12,777 bases of DNA, taken from Endomicrobiia bacterium (GTDB lineage: Bacteria > Elusimicrobiota > Endomicrobiia > Endomicrobiales > Endomicrobiaceae). Each line of letters begins with the position of its first letter. The first letter of the stretch is position 1. Position numbers and translations under genes: made by a program. Where the stretch lies: contig WQUP01000110.1 of NCBI GenBank assembly GCA_009782015.1, forward strand, positions 1 through 12,777, read 5' to 3'. The notes beneath the pieces were generated by a model. The model ran no database searches, was not told the DNA's origin, and saw nothing but the letters and a program-made list of their open reading frames with translations. Of the stretch, positions 1 to 6,411 are shown one piece after another.

Positions 1-1287
1 TTTTCCGTGGTGCATGTCAACATTCATCTGTTCTATGTCGTCGCAGACGTTTATGAAAATGGACTCTTTGGAAAGCACAAGGCCGAGGCCGTGACATGTC
101 GGGCAGGTGTCTCCGAGCAGCGAAAACAGCGACTCCCTTTTGCGTTCCCTCGTCATCTCTATGAGGCCGAGCCTGGTTATAGGCCAGATCTTTATTTTTG
201 CTTTGTCGCCTCTTGTCGCGTCGCGCAGCTTATCCAAAACTTTCTGCCTGTTGGCCGCCTTTTTCATGTCTATGAAATCTATGACGATTATTCCGCCGAT
301 ATTTCTTAAGCGCAGCTGCCTTGCGGTTTCTTCCGCGGCTTCGAGGTTAGTCATTACCGCCGTCTCTTCCTGGGAGCTTTTGGCGGTAAACTTTCCGCTG
401 TTTACGTCTATAGCGCACAGGGATTCGGCTTCCTGTATTATCAGGTAGCCGCCGGATTTAAGCTTTGCTTTGTTTGAGCGCAGCCTTTTTATCTCTTCTT
501 CTATGCCGTAAGCTTTAAAAATCGCCTGCCTGCCGTCGTACAGAACTATTCTGTCGGAAAGTTCCGGAGAGATTATATCTATAAAATCTTTAACGTCGTC
601 AAACTCTTTGCGGGAATCTATGTGCATGAGAATAACGTCTTCGCTGAAGTAGTCTCTGACGGTCTGGAAAACCACGCCGAAATCTTTGTGTATCCTGCTC
701 ATCGGAGGCGAATCTTCAAACCTGCGCACTATCGAAGACCACAAACGCGTAAGATACTTTATCTCTCTTTTGATTTCGTCTTCGGTGGCGTCTTCCGCTT
801 CGGTGCGCACTATTATGCCGCCGGGAATATCTTCTTTAATGCGGCAGATTATTTCTTTGAGCCTGCCGTACTCTTCCTTATCTTCGATGTTTTTTGAAAT
901 TCCGATATTGTTGCTGAAGGGCATATATACAAGCAGCCTTCCCGGAAGGGATATATCCATGGTAACTTTCGGGCCTTTGGTGTTTATCGGCTCTTTGTAA
1001 ACCTGCACCATTACGTCTTGTCCGGCTTTTATCGTTTTTTCTATCTTTTTTTCGTGTTTTGGCGCGACTATGTCGTCTGCGCCCAGATAAGCGCTTTTGC
1101 CAAAACCTATATCGACAAAAGCGGAGTTGAGCGCGGGAACGATATTTTGCACCCGCCCCTTGTAAATGTTGTTGAGTATTTTTTCCGACTCGCGCCTTTC
1201 TATAAAAAGATCGAGAAGCCTTCCGTCTTCAAGCACCGCCACCTTCGTTTCTTCTAAAGTCCTGTTCACTACTATTTCTTTTTTCAC
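1..1287 (-). CDS. rng: Ribonuclease G/E family endoribonuclease, 3' end cut by window edge
   Basis: RNase E/G endoribonucleases cut single-stranded RNA near 5' monophosphate ends and act in rRNA maturation and mRNA decay in the cytoplasm. The visible 429 residues carry an S1-type RNA-binding region (about 37-120, containing NIYKGRVQNIVPALNSAFVD), the catalytic core with the metal-binding aspartates in CAIDVNSG (D294) and IVIDFIDM (D337/D340), and the zinc-link motif CPTCHG (C395, C398). RNase G proteins are usually about 490-510 residues, so some 70-90 C-terminal residues lie off the left edge, and the long unstructured tail of RNase E is not expected. The start is GTG at 1287: the codon just upstream in frame is TAA, and AGGTGA lies 6 nt before the GTG. 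The start overlaps the TGA of the preceding gene in the tetranucleotide GTGA, so translation is probably coupled. Lying downstream of a TIGR03960-type radical SAM gene is a recurrent arrangement. Whether it behaves as RNase G or E cannot be told. Confidence 0.96.
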   Translation of the reverse strand, partial: MKKEIVVNRTLEETKVAVLEDGRLLDLFIERRESEKILNNIYKGRVQNIVPALNSAFVDIGFGKSAYLGADDIVAPKHEKKIEKTIKAGQDVMVQVYKEPINTKGPKVTMDISLPGRLLVYMPFSNNIGISKNIEDKEEYGRLKEIICRIKEDIPGGIIVRTEAEDATEDEIKREIKYLTRLWSSIVRRFEDSPPMSRIHKDFGVVFQTVRDYFSEDVILMHIDSRKEFDDVKDFIDIISPELSDRIVLYDGRQAIFKAYGIEEEIKRLRSNKAKLKSGGYLIIQEAESLCAIDVNSGKFTAKSSQEETAVMTNLEAAEETARQLRLRNIGGIIVIDFIDMKKAANRQKVLDKLRDATRGDKAKIKIWPITRLGLIEMTRERKRESLFSLLGDTCPTCHGLGLVLSKESIFINVCDDIEQMNVDMHHGK

Positions 1288-2633
1288 TTAAAATCACCTA
1301 TTGTCCTGTTTTTTATTATTGCGTCCATTACGTTCTTCGCCGTATCCGCATAAATTCTCGCGCTGTCCGCGGGCGCTCCGCCCGAGGGCGCTCCGTCCGA
1401 TGGCGCTTCGCCCGGAGGCGATTCGCCCGAGGGCGATGCGCCCTCCGCAACGGCTGCCGACACCGAAGAGTTATCGACAAAAATCACGCTGCCTGATGAA
1501 AACGCTTTTTTTATAAGCTCGTTTGACTTCGCGTCAAGCGGATAGCCGGCAACTACCAGCTTTACGCCGTTTTTTTCGCAAACTTCGTTTATTTTTTTGA
1601 TATCCGACAAAATCCAGCCGCTCACAATCGCTATTTTGTTCGCGTAATCAGCGGCTCCTATCGCGGCTATCGAATTTATCTCCGGGATTCTTTCGCCGAG
1701 ATAACTCTTCATCACTCTTGCAAAATACAAAATTTCCGCCGCTGCCCTGCCGTCGTACGTCATAAACATCACCGAGAGCCCTTTGTAACACTGGTTGTTT
1801 TTGTCAAAAGGGTTTGCGAGTATCCCGTCTTCAAGCATCTTTAAGGCCTTGTCCGCGTTCTTTCCCTTGCTGTCAAGCAGATACAGCGAGCTCAGCGAAT
1901 AGTAAACGTTTGAGTCCAAAGGATTTGCCGCAAGCATATCCGTCAGTATCTCTTCGGCTTGCGCGTAGCGCTTGTTGTTGATAAAATCCCACGCGGTTCT
2001 GTATCTGGTAGTATAAGACGCCGGCGCCACTTTCTGCTTGAAATCGTCCGTGAGAACGTGAAAGGACGGCATTACTTTAGGCGTATAACCGCCGACTTTC
2101 TTTGCCCCGTTTTCGGAAAACGCCCTGTACGCTCTTGAAAAAGCGTACTGCAAAACGGCTTTTTTCGCGCCGGCCGCCGGAGAATTATACATGCTTGCAA
2201 CGCCGGTGTTAAGCTTTTCGACGGCATTCACGTCGTTTTCTTCCACGAACGGACTTTCCGGAGCATAACGGCCTATAGAAGAGAGGTACCCCGTAAGGCC
2301 GTTCAGATTGTAAAAGTTAGCCTCTCCGGCCATCATCACCACGTACTCGGTTCCTTTTTGCTTTTCAAGAAGGTCGGTAACAAGCGTAAGGCACTGGGCG
2401 GTGTTCATGTCAAAAAAGGAGTAGTTAAAAACCGCGACTTTGTCTTTCCCGTACTGTTTGTCAAAGAGGGTCTGCAAAATGTCGGAGTATATGTACGCGC
2501 CTTTGTTGCCGAGAACTATCGAATCGCCAACGCAGAAAACGCCTGGCTTTACTTTATCGTCTCCGTAAGCCGCGCTTAAAAAAATGAAGATCCACAATGA
2601 TGCAATGGCAGCTTTTATGAGTTCACGGTTCAT
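1284..2633 (-). CDS. Secreted SGNH-hydrolase-like protein with TPR segment and Pro/Gly/Ser-rich C-terminal repeat
   Basis: The product is a 449-residue exported protein. Residues 1-24 form a signal peptide (basic start, hydrophobic core LWIFIFLSAA, likely cut after AYG). The SGNH signature follows: block I is VGDSIV (S38 as presumed nucleophile), and block III is probably MAGEANF (G103, N106). Residues about 205-290 look like two TPR units (NNKRYAQAEEILTDMLAANP and a second ending ILANPF). The C-terminus has five pentapeptide repeats (397-421) and a short helix. Two family hallmarks are not evident: the block II Gly (the segment reads NYSFFDMNT) and the C-terminal D-x-x-H that supplies the catalytic base, so this may be a non-catalytic or diverged relative. 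ATG 2633 is preferred over an upstream TTG at 2657 because AGGAAG (2645-2650) precedes it and the signal peptide starts cleanly there. It overlaps the radical SAM gene by 11 bp and RNase G by 4 bp, so it is in the same operon. Substrate unknown. Confidence 0.8.
   Translation of the reverse strand: MNRELIKAAIASLWIFIFLSAAYGDDKVKPGVFCVGDSIVLGNKGAYIYSDILQTLFDKQYGKDKVAVFNYSFFDMNTAQCLTLVTDLLEKQKGTEYVVMMAGEANFYNLNGLTGYLSSIGRYAPESPFVEENDVNAVEKLNTGVASMYNSPAAGAKKAVLQYAFSRAYRAFSENGAKKVGGYTPKVMPSFHVLTDDFKQKVAPASYTTRYRTAWDFINNKRYAQAEEILTDMLAANPLDSNVYYSLSSLYLLDSKGKNADKALKMLEDGILANPFDKNNQCYKGLSVMFMTYDGRAAAEILYFARVMKSYLGERIPEINSIAAIGAADYANKIAIVSGWILSDIKKINEVCEKNGVKLVVAGYPLDAKSNELIKKAFSSGSVIFVDNSSVSAAVAEGASPSGESPPGEAPSDGAPSGGAPADSARIYADTAKNVMDAIIKNRTIGDFK
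1294..1299 (-). promoter_or_regulatory. Shine-Dalgarno site for the RNase G gene
   Basis: On the minus strand AGGTGA is followed by 6 nt and then the GTG at 1287. The site lies inside the last codons of the upstream SGNH/TPR gene. Together with an in-frame TAA directly before the GTG, it fixes the non-ATG start. Confidence 0.75.
1371..1445 (-). repeat. Five tandem 15-bp units encoding a pentapeptide repeat
   Basis: Five imperfect 15-bp units (plus-strand consensus GGGCGCTCCGCCCGA) begin at 1371, 1386, 1401, 1416 and 1431. On the coding strand they give EGASP, SGESP, PGEAP, SDGAP and SGGAP. The block is far richer in G+C than its surroundings and forms a flexible low-complexity linker in the SGNH/TPR protein. 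The copies differ mostly by single substitutions, as expected from replication slippage. Confidence 0.9.
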
Positions 2634-5223
2634 AAATTTTACCGCTTCCTGTTTCAATGTACAAATTCAACCTTTCTATTGAGTATATTTTGGCATAAAT
2701 TTCTTCATTTTCCAATAGTTTTTTTAAAATCATTCCCGGTTTGACGCTCTTGCCCTGCCCGAAACGCAAAAGGAGTTTAAGAACGCCGTTTTCGCAGCTC
2801 ATGCTTTTAATAAGCGGCTTTGCATCTATCTGCACGGTTTTGCCTTTCTTCATTTTTTCTACGATTATCTCTTTTTGCGATAAAAACTCGTCTATTTTTT
2901 CCTGCGTTATATTTACATTTTGCACTGAAAATTCAGACAGATTTGCCAAACTGTCTATGGCAGGAAACGTCATCGGCGCCCTCTTTGCCGATATGATTTT
3001 AAACCCATCCGGCAGCGCCGCCGCAAAGCTGTCCGTCACGGCTTTGGGCTCAACTTTTTGCGTAAAATAGAGTTCCATATACTCCGCCGAACTCTCTTCC
3101 CCGACAGAAAGCGGCGGGCCGTAAGCGGATTTTACCTGCGGGCTAAATCCTGCCGTATATGCAACCGGAAGGCCGGAACGCCTTGCCGCTCTTCTGAAAA
3201 CTTCTATCTGCTCCAGATGCGAAACAAACTTTGCTTTGCCTTTTTTTGAAAAACGAAGCCTCATGCGCATAACCGGCGGATTTGCCGCGTGCATTGCCGC
3301 CGGCATTGCCGGCTCTTCATAATTCTCGGGAAGGGCGCATTGCGCCTTATCAAATTTTTCTGTCTCGGCAGAGGCGGTTTCGTTAATGCCTTTTATATAA
3401 TCGGCATACAAGGTATGCTTGGTTACGCCGAAATTTATATGCTCCCACGGGAGGAGTTCGTCCTCTTTTATTGTACGATAGACATAAAAATCAAGGCTTA
3501 GGCCGCTTTCGGAGATTGCTTCGCTCCAAATGTCGTTGCCGAATTTGTCAGCCCACTGGTCAAAGCGCGCGCCTTTTTGCCATGCTTTGTAAATTGCCCG
3601 CGATACGCGGCGGTCGCCTTTTGCTATGAAAGCTTCAATCACGCTTGCGCGGTGATTGTGGGCTTTGATTTTTGCCGGAAGAATTTTATTCAGATAATCT
3701 ATTTTCTCTTTTATTTTTTCAGCGGAAATCATAGGCGCCCATTGGAAAGCGGTCTGGGCTTTTGGCACAAACGGCGAAACCGTGATATTAAAACTGAGGC
3801 CGTCTCCGGCCCCGAGGCCCTTGGCCTCTTTTTTTACAAGGCGCACCAACGTATTTATGCCTGCTAAATCGGCATCCGTTTCCGTAGGGAGCCCTATCAT
3901 AAAATACAATTTTATAGTTTTCCAACCCATAGCGTTGGCCGTGAGAAGCGTTTTGACTATCTGTTTTTCGGAAAGATATTTCCCGATTACATTGCGCAGC
4001 CTGTCCGTGCCTGCTTCCGGGGCAAAAGTAAGGGTCGGCCTTTTGGCGCGGTTTATGTACTGAGCAACTCTTAAAGAATGTTCGTTGCATCTGAGCGACG
4101 GAAGCGATATGCTCAGGTTTGAGCTTTTGTAAAGATTGTTTGTCTCAATCAAAAGTTTGTCCAGCTGCCTGTAATCGCTTGAGGAAAGAGACGAAAACGC
4201 GACCTCTTCATATCCTGTTGACTCGATTCCTTTCTTGACCAGTTCCAATAGAACGCTCAAGGGGCGTTCGCGCCACGGTCTGTAATACTTTGACGCCTGG
4301 CAAAATCTGCACTGACCCGGGCATCCGCGCGCTACTTCGATATTGAGCCTGTTGTGCACGGTTTCGACAAAAGGCACTATTTTTTTTTCGGGGAAATAAG
4401 CGTTTTCGAGATTTAAAGTTCTTTTGTTTATGACGGGTTTTGTTGTTGCCGTCATTGCGAGCGCTGAAGGGGCGCGGCAATCCAGCGTCTTTAAAGACTG
4501 GATTGCCGCGTCAGGACTTTGTCCTTCCTCGCAATGACGACAGAAATGAGATGTTTTTACCGATTTCACCGTGCCGTCACTATTGTACTCCACATCGTAA
4601 AGCGACGGCACATATACTCCGTCAATTTTTGAAAGCTCCTTGAGCTTCTCAGATTTAGGGAGCTTGGCTCCCTTTTTCATAACTTCTATTATTTCAGGCA
4701 AAGCCTCTTCGCCGTCGCCGATTACAAAAGCGTCGAAAAAATCTGCAAAAGGCTCGGGATTTGTCAAAGCAGGACCGCCGCCGATTATCAAGGGGACCTT
4801 GTCCCCTGGGACATTGTCCCCTCTGTCCGCAGCAAACGGCGCAATGCCGGCAAGGTCAAGCATGTTGATTATATTTGCGGCGACAAGCTCGCTCTGTATT
4901 GTAAAGCCCACTATGTCAAAACTTTTCAAACTGCTCTGCGACTCAAGCGAAAAAAGCTCAACCTTCCGCTCCCGCAGGATTTTTTCCAAATCCGAATCCG
5001 GAGCAAAAGCCCGTTCGCAGCGTGCCAGTTTCTTTTCATTAATCAAATGGTACAGAATTTCAATCCCGAGATTTGACGCGCCGACTTCGTAAACATCAGG
5101 AAAGCACAGGCAAACGGAAAAATCCGCTGACATATCGGCAGGATGAGAGTTAAGCTCGCCGTTTATGTATCTCGCGGGTTTTTGCACAAGAGTTAATATT
5201 TCGTCGATTTGCGGATTTTTCAT
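2623..5223 (-). CDS. Fused TIGR03960/TIGR03936-type radical SAM protein with in-frame insertions
   Basis: The 866-residue product joins two units that are often separate neighbouring genes. The first (about 1-600) is a TIGR03960-type B12-binding radical SAM protein: an N-terminal cobalamin-binding-like region (CFPDVYEVGASNLGIEILYH, then LIIGGGPALTNPEP and VIGDGEEALPE), then the radical SAM core with the 4Fe-4S motif CPGQCRFC (C301, C305, C308). The second (from about M652, RMRLRFSKKGKAKFVSHLE onwards) is a TIGR03936/DUF2344 domain. The substrate of this family is not established, as far as I know; it commonly sits beside RNase G and ribosomal protein L21 genes, which suggests an RNA or ribosome role. 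Two stretches look foreign: residues 229-258 are encoded by a palindromic element, and the DNVPGDKVP stretch (residues about 135-144) by a doubled 15-bp palindrome. The reading frame survives both. ATG 5223 has no clear Shine-Dalgarno sequence. It is the first gene of the operon with the SGNH and RNase G genes. Confidence 0.93.
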   Translation of the reverse strand: MKNPQIDEILTLVQKPARYINGELNSHPADMSADFSVCLCFPDVYEVGASNLGIEILYHLINEKKLARCERAFAPDSDLEKILRERKVELFSLESQSSLKSFDIVGFTIQSELVAANIINMLDLAGIAPFAADRGDNVPGDKVPLIIGGGPALTNPEPFADFFDAFVIGDGEEALPEIIEVMKKGAKLPKSEKLKELSKIDGVYVPSLYDVEYNSDGTVKSVKTSHFCRHCEEGQSPDAAIQSLKTLDCRAPSALAMTATTKPVINKRTLNLENAYFPEKKIVPFVETVHNRLNIEVARGCPGQCRFCQASKYYRPWRERPLSVLLELVKKGIESTGYEEVAFSSLSSSDYRQLDKLLIETNNLYKSSNLSISLPSLRCNEHSLRVAQYINRAKRPTLTFAPEAGTDRLRNVIGKYLSEKQIVKTLLTANAMGWKTIKLYFMIGLPTETDADLAGINTLVRLVKKEAKGLGAGDGLSFNITVSPFVPKAQTAFQWAPMISAEKIKEKIDYLNKILPAKIKAHNHRASVIEAFIAKGDRRVSRAIYKAWQKGARFDQWADKFGNDIWSEAISESGLSLDFYVYRTIKEDELLPWEHINFGVTKHTLYADYIKGINETASAETEKFDKAQCALPENYEEPAMPAAMHAANPPVMRMRLRFSKKGKAKFVSHLEQIEVFRRAARRSGLPVAYTAGFSPQVKSAYGPPLSVGEESSAEYMELYFTQKVEPKAVTDSFAAALPDGFKIISAKRAPMTFPAIDSLANLSEFSVQNVNITQEKIDEFLSQKEIIVEKMKKGKTVQIDAKPLIKSMSCENGVLKLLLRFGQGKSVKPGMILKKLLENEEIYAKIYSIERLNLYIETGSGKIYEP
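4450..4539. repeat. Palindromic element A, in frame inside the radical SAM gene (GTCATTGCGA subfamily)
   Basis: The 90-bp element is bounded by the perfect 11-bp inverted repeat CGTCATTGCGA (4450-4460) / TCGCAATGACG (4529-4539). Inside is a second perfect inverted repeat, CGCGGCAATCCAG (4473-4485) / CTGGATTGCCGCG (4498-4510), around the palindrome GTCTTTAAAGAC (4487-4498). A small hairpin AGGAC-TTT-GTCCT (4513-4525) and a weak GCGC/GCGC pair (4461-4475) flank it, so three hairpins can form within an outer stem. At 30 codons it keeps the radical SAM frame open and encodes residues 229-258 (starting CRHCEEGQSPDAAIQ). Peptides like HCEE...DAAIQ are a familiar translation of dispersed repeats in many bacterial genomes, supporting its identity as a repeat rather than native protein sequence. 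Confidence 0.88.
4792..4821. repeat. Tandem pair of 15-bp palindromes adding ten codons to the radical SAM gene
   Basis: Two adjacent 15-mers, GGGGACCTTGTCCCC (4792-4806) and TGGGACATTGTCCCC (4807-4821), are each palindromic around a 3-nt centre. Together they are exactly 30 bp and encode GDNVPGDKVP within ADRGDNVPGDKVPLIIGGGP. From memory of the family, the segment between the Arg and the PLII-GGP motif is normally shorter. The same 13-15 bp module is found in elements B and D. Confidence 0.75.
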
Positions 5224-5228
5224 TGTTA

Positions 5229-5257
5229 ATTTTACACTTGATTGTCATCCTGAGGAA
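5229..5257 (-). promoter_or_regulatory. Possible promoter of the radical SAM operon, near-leaderless
   Basis: On the minus strand TAAAAT (5234-5229) is a fair -10 box lying only 5 nt before the ATG at 5223. A weak -35 candidate, TTCCTC (5257-5252), sits 17 bp upstream in the end of element B. Transcription would then start at or next to the ATG, which agrees with the lack of a Shine-Dalgarno sequence. The -35 match is poor, so this is a suggestion only; the operon may instead be read through from the HEPN gene. Confidence 0.28.
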
Positions 5258-5336
5258 ACTTTGTTTCCGAAGGATCTAGATGTCTGGATTCTTCGGCAGT
5301 TTGGGACATTGTCCCTTCACTGCCTCAGAATGACAA
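5242..5336. repeat. Palindromic element B, intergenic (GTCATCCTGAGG subfamily), cloverleaf-like
   Basis: The 95-bp element nearly fills the gap between the HEPN and radical SAM genes. The outer arms are TTGTCATCCTGAGG (5242-5255) and CCTCAGAATGACAA (5323-5336), with 13 of 14 positions paired. Between them three hairpins follow one another: GGAAAC-TTT-GTTTCC (5254-5268); CCGAAGGATCTAGA / TCTGGATTCTTCGG (5267-5280 / 5283-5296, two mismatches); and CAGT-GGGAC-ATT-GTCCC-ACTG (5297-5322). As RNA or single-stranded DNA this could fold as a cloverleaf. No U-tract follows on either strand, so it is not an obvious intrinsic terminator, although it could shield the upstream mRNA end. Confidence 0.85.
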
Positions 5337-5349
5337 CAACGGCTGAGAT

Positions 5350-5802
5350 TTATTTATGAGCATACTGAGGATAGCTATCCTCAAGCCAGCGTTTTATTTC
5401 GGTCTCAAACGCTTCGGCTTCTTTTATGAGTTCCGTTACTTCTGTGGAAGAGACGTTAAAAACGCCGGTATAGTCAACCTCATTTCTTTTTGCCCTGCAG
5501 GAATCAAAATATATTGCCGTTTTCCCATGCTCTTTCCCCAGAATATCAGGCAGCGCGTCAAAAACCGCGGCATGATGGCCGGCGCCTTTAGTGTCGTAAC
5601 CGCTGCACAAAAGCGCTATCTTGCCAAGCTGCAAAGCCGCGTTATAGGCCGTAGCGTAACGTCTGTCGTCGGAAAGAGCTTCGATCTTGGCGTCTTTTAT
5701 GTCGCGCTCAACGACTTTCAGCAGATTTGAAATTTCATCAGCTGAGGTTTTGCGTTTTTTTATGCGGTCAGCCGCCAAAAGTTTTGTTAAAGTCATCTTC
5801 AT
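5350..5802 (-). CDS. HEPN-domain protein, putative toxin partner of the adjacent nucleotidyltransferase
   Basis: The 150-residue all-helical protein resembles HEPN proteins of the SAV_6107-like type. The sequence shows the N-terminal helix with RRYATAYNAALQLGKIAL, the GAGHHAAVF turn, and the late motif SCRAKRNEVDYTG. In HEPN toxins an R-x4-6-H motif is the RNase active site. Here the Arg-Asn (R106-N107) is kept but the His position is Asp (D110), followed by Y111, so RNase activity cannot be assumed. In characterised HEPN/MNT pairs, MNT modifies a Tyr near this motif by AMPylation. The gene overlaps the upstream nucleotidyltransferase by 35 bp, the usual tight coupling of such pairs. The start is ATG 5802, or the third codon ATG 5796, which has a better-spaced GGGAA before it. 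It stops with TAA at 5350, just ahead of element B. Confidence 0.8.
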   Translation of the reverse strand: MKMTLTKLLAADRIKKRKTSADEISNLLKVVERDIKDAKIEALSDDRRYATAYNAALQLGKIALLCSGYDTKGAGHHAAVFDALPDILGKEHGKTAIYFDSCRAKRNEVDYTGVFNVSSTEVTELIKEAEAFETEIKRWLEDSYPQYAHK

Positions 5803-6358
5803 TTCCCGTTAAAAAAATTTTTTTGGCTCTCATAAGTTCCGTGACAAAATGGTTTGAAATTTCAAGCTTTTTCTTAAATTCGTCTTTTGTCATCAGCATG
5901 TAGTTTATCTCTTTAAAATAACCTTCTTTGAGAGGGCTGAAAGCCGCAGATAAATCTTTCGCGCTTATGTTTCCTATTACAAAAACGTCCAAATCGCTGT
6001 CTTTGTTTTCTTTTCCGTCCGCATACGAACCGTAAATAAAAGCAAAATCCACGGCATCCGCATTATCCTTAAGCGCAGCTTTTATTCCCGCTTGGACATC
6101 CGGAAACTTCAGGAAAATATCCCTGAGCTGTTTATAAATAACCCAGTTTTTGTTTATCGAATAATATGTGATTTTTGAAGACGGAAACTTATTCAAAGCG
6201 CCTATAGAATCCAGCTTTTTAAGTTCCCTGTTCACAGCGGTAACCGGCTGGGATATAAGCTGAGCTATCTGATTTTGGTAGAACTTTTCATCGCTGTGAA
6301 GCAAAAGCAGCCGCAGCAGTCCGGTTCTAGTTTTTGAAGAAAATAAGATTTCAAGCAT
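5768..6358 (-). CDS. Winged-helix/MNT nucleotidyltransferase, putative antitoxin and autorepressor
   Basis: The 196-residue product has two parts. Residues 1-70 form a winged helix-turn-helix of ArsR/MarR-like shape (KFYQNQIAQLISQPVTAVNRELKKL, then a wing ending KITYYSINK). Residues about 100-185 form a minimal nucleotidyltransferase with the full signature G110-S111-x10-D122-x-D124 (IYGSYADGKENKDSDLDVFV). MNT proteins next to HEPN genes act as antitoxins, in studied cases by AMPylating the HEPN toxin; the fused DNA-binding domain suggests this one also represses its own promoter. That fits the two palindromic operators around the -10 box just upstream. Start ATG 6358 is the first in frame after the promoter, with a short leader of about 29 nt and only a weak GAGAG-type ribosome site. 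The antitoxin precedes the toxin and their ends overlap by 35 bp. Solitary regulatory nucleotidyltransferases exist, so the toxin-antitoxin role is inferred from the pair. Confidence 0.85.
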   Translation of the reverse strand: MLEILFSSKTRTGLLRLLLLHSDEKFYQNQIAQLISQPVTAVNRELKKLDSIGALNKFPSSKITYYSINKNWVIYKQLRDIFLKFPDVQAGIKAALKDNADAVDFAFIYGSYADGKENKDSDLDVFVIGNISAKDLSAAFSPLKEGYFKEINYMLMTKDEFKKKLEISNHFVTELMRAKKIFLTGNEDDFNKTFGG

Positions 6359-6377
6359 GATTTCACTCTCATTTGTT

Positions 6378-6411
6378 ACACAATTTGTGCATTATTATAC
6401 ACAAATTGTGT
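6378..6411. promoter_or_regulatory. Paired CACAAWTTGTG operators around the -10 box
   Basis: Two 11-bp palindromes, CACAATTTGTG (6379-6389) and CACAAATTGTG (6400-6410), differ only at the central base. Their centres are 21 bp apart, close to two helical turns, so two repressor dimers could bind the same DNA face. One covers the predicted transcription start and the other lies in the -35/-10 spacer, with TATAAT between them. Binding would block RNA polymerase. The winged-helix domain of the first gene is the natural candidate repressor, by inference. Confidence 0.75.

Noticed and set aside
1..1257. Several plus-strand open frames over the left end
   Set aside because: They are antisense to RNase G, which has all expected catalytic and zinc-link motifs in one frame.
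1371..1445. Tandem repeats as a CRISPR-like array
   Set aside because: The units are contiguous 15-mers without spacers and encode a pentapeptide repeat in frame.
2634..2657. TTG at 2657 as start of the SGNH/TPR gene
   Set aside because: It would put eight polar residues before the signal peptide and lengthen the overlap to 35 bp; ATG 2633 has AGGAAG upstream and a clean signal peptide.
4447..4548. Frameshift or pseudogene in the radical SAM gene at the element A site
   Set aside because: The frame is continuous through the element and both flanks match the family in the same frame, so the gene appears intact.
4640..5092. 150-codon plus-strand open frame
   Set aside because: It is antisense to the well-supported cobalamin-binding part of the radical SAM protein; Ser/Pro-rich low-information translation.
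5242..5336. Element B as a tRNA because of its cloverleaf potential
   Set aside because: No T-loop or D-loop consensus, no CCA-compatible acceptor arrangement, and the same ends occur in other elements.
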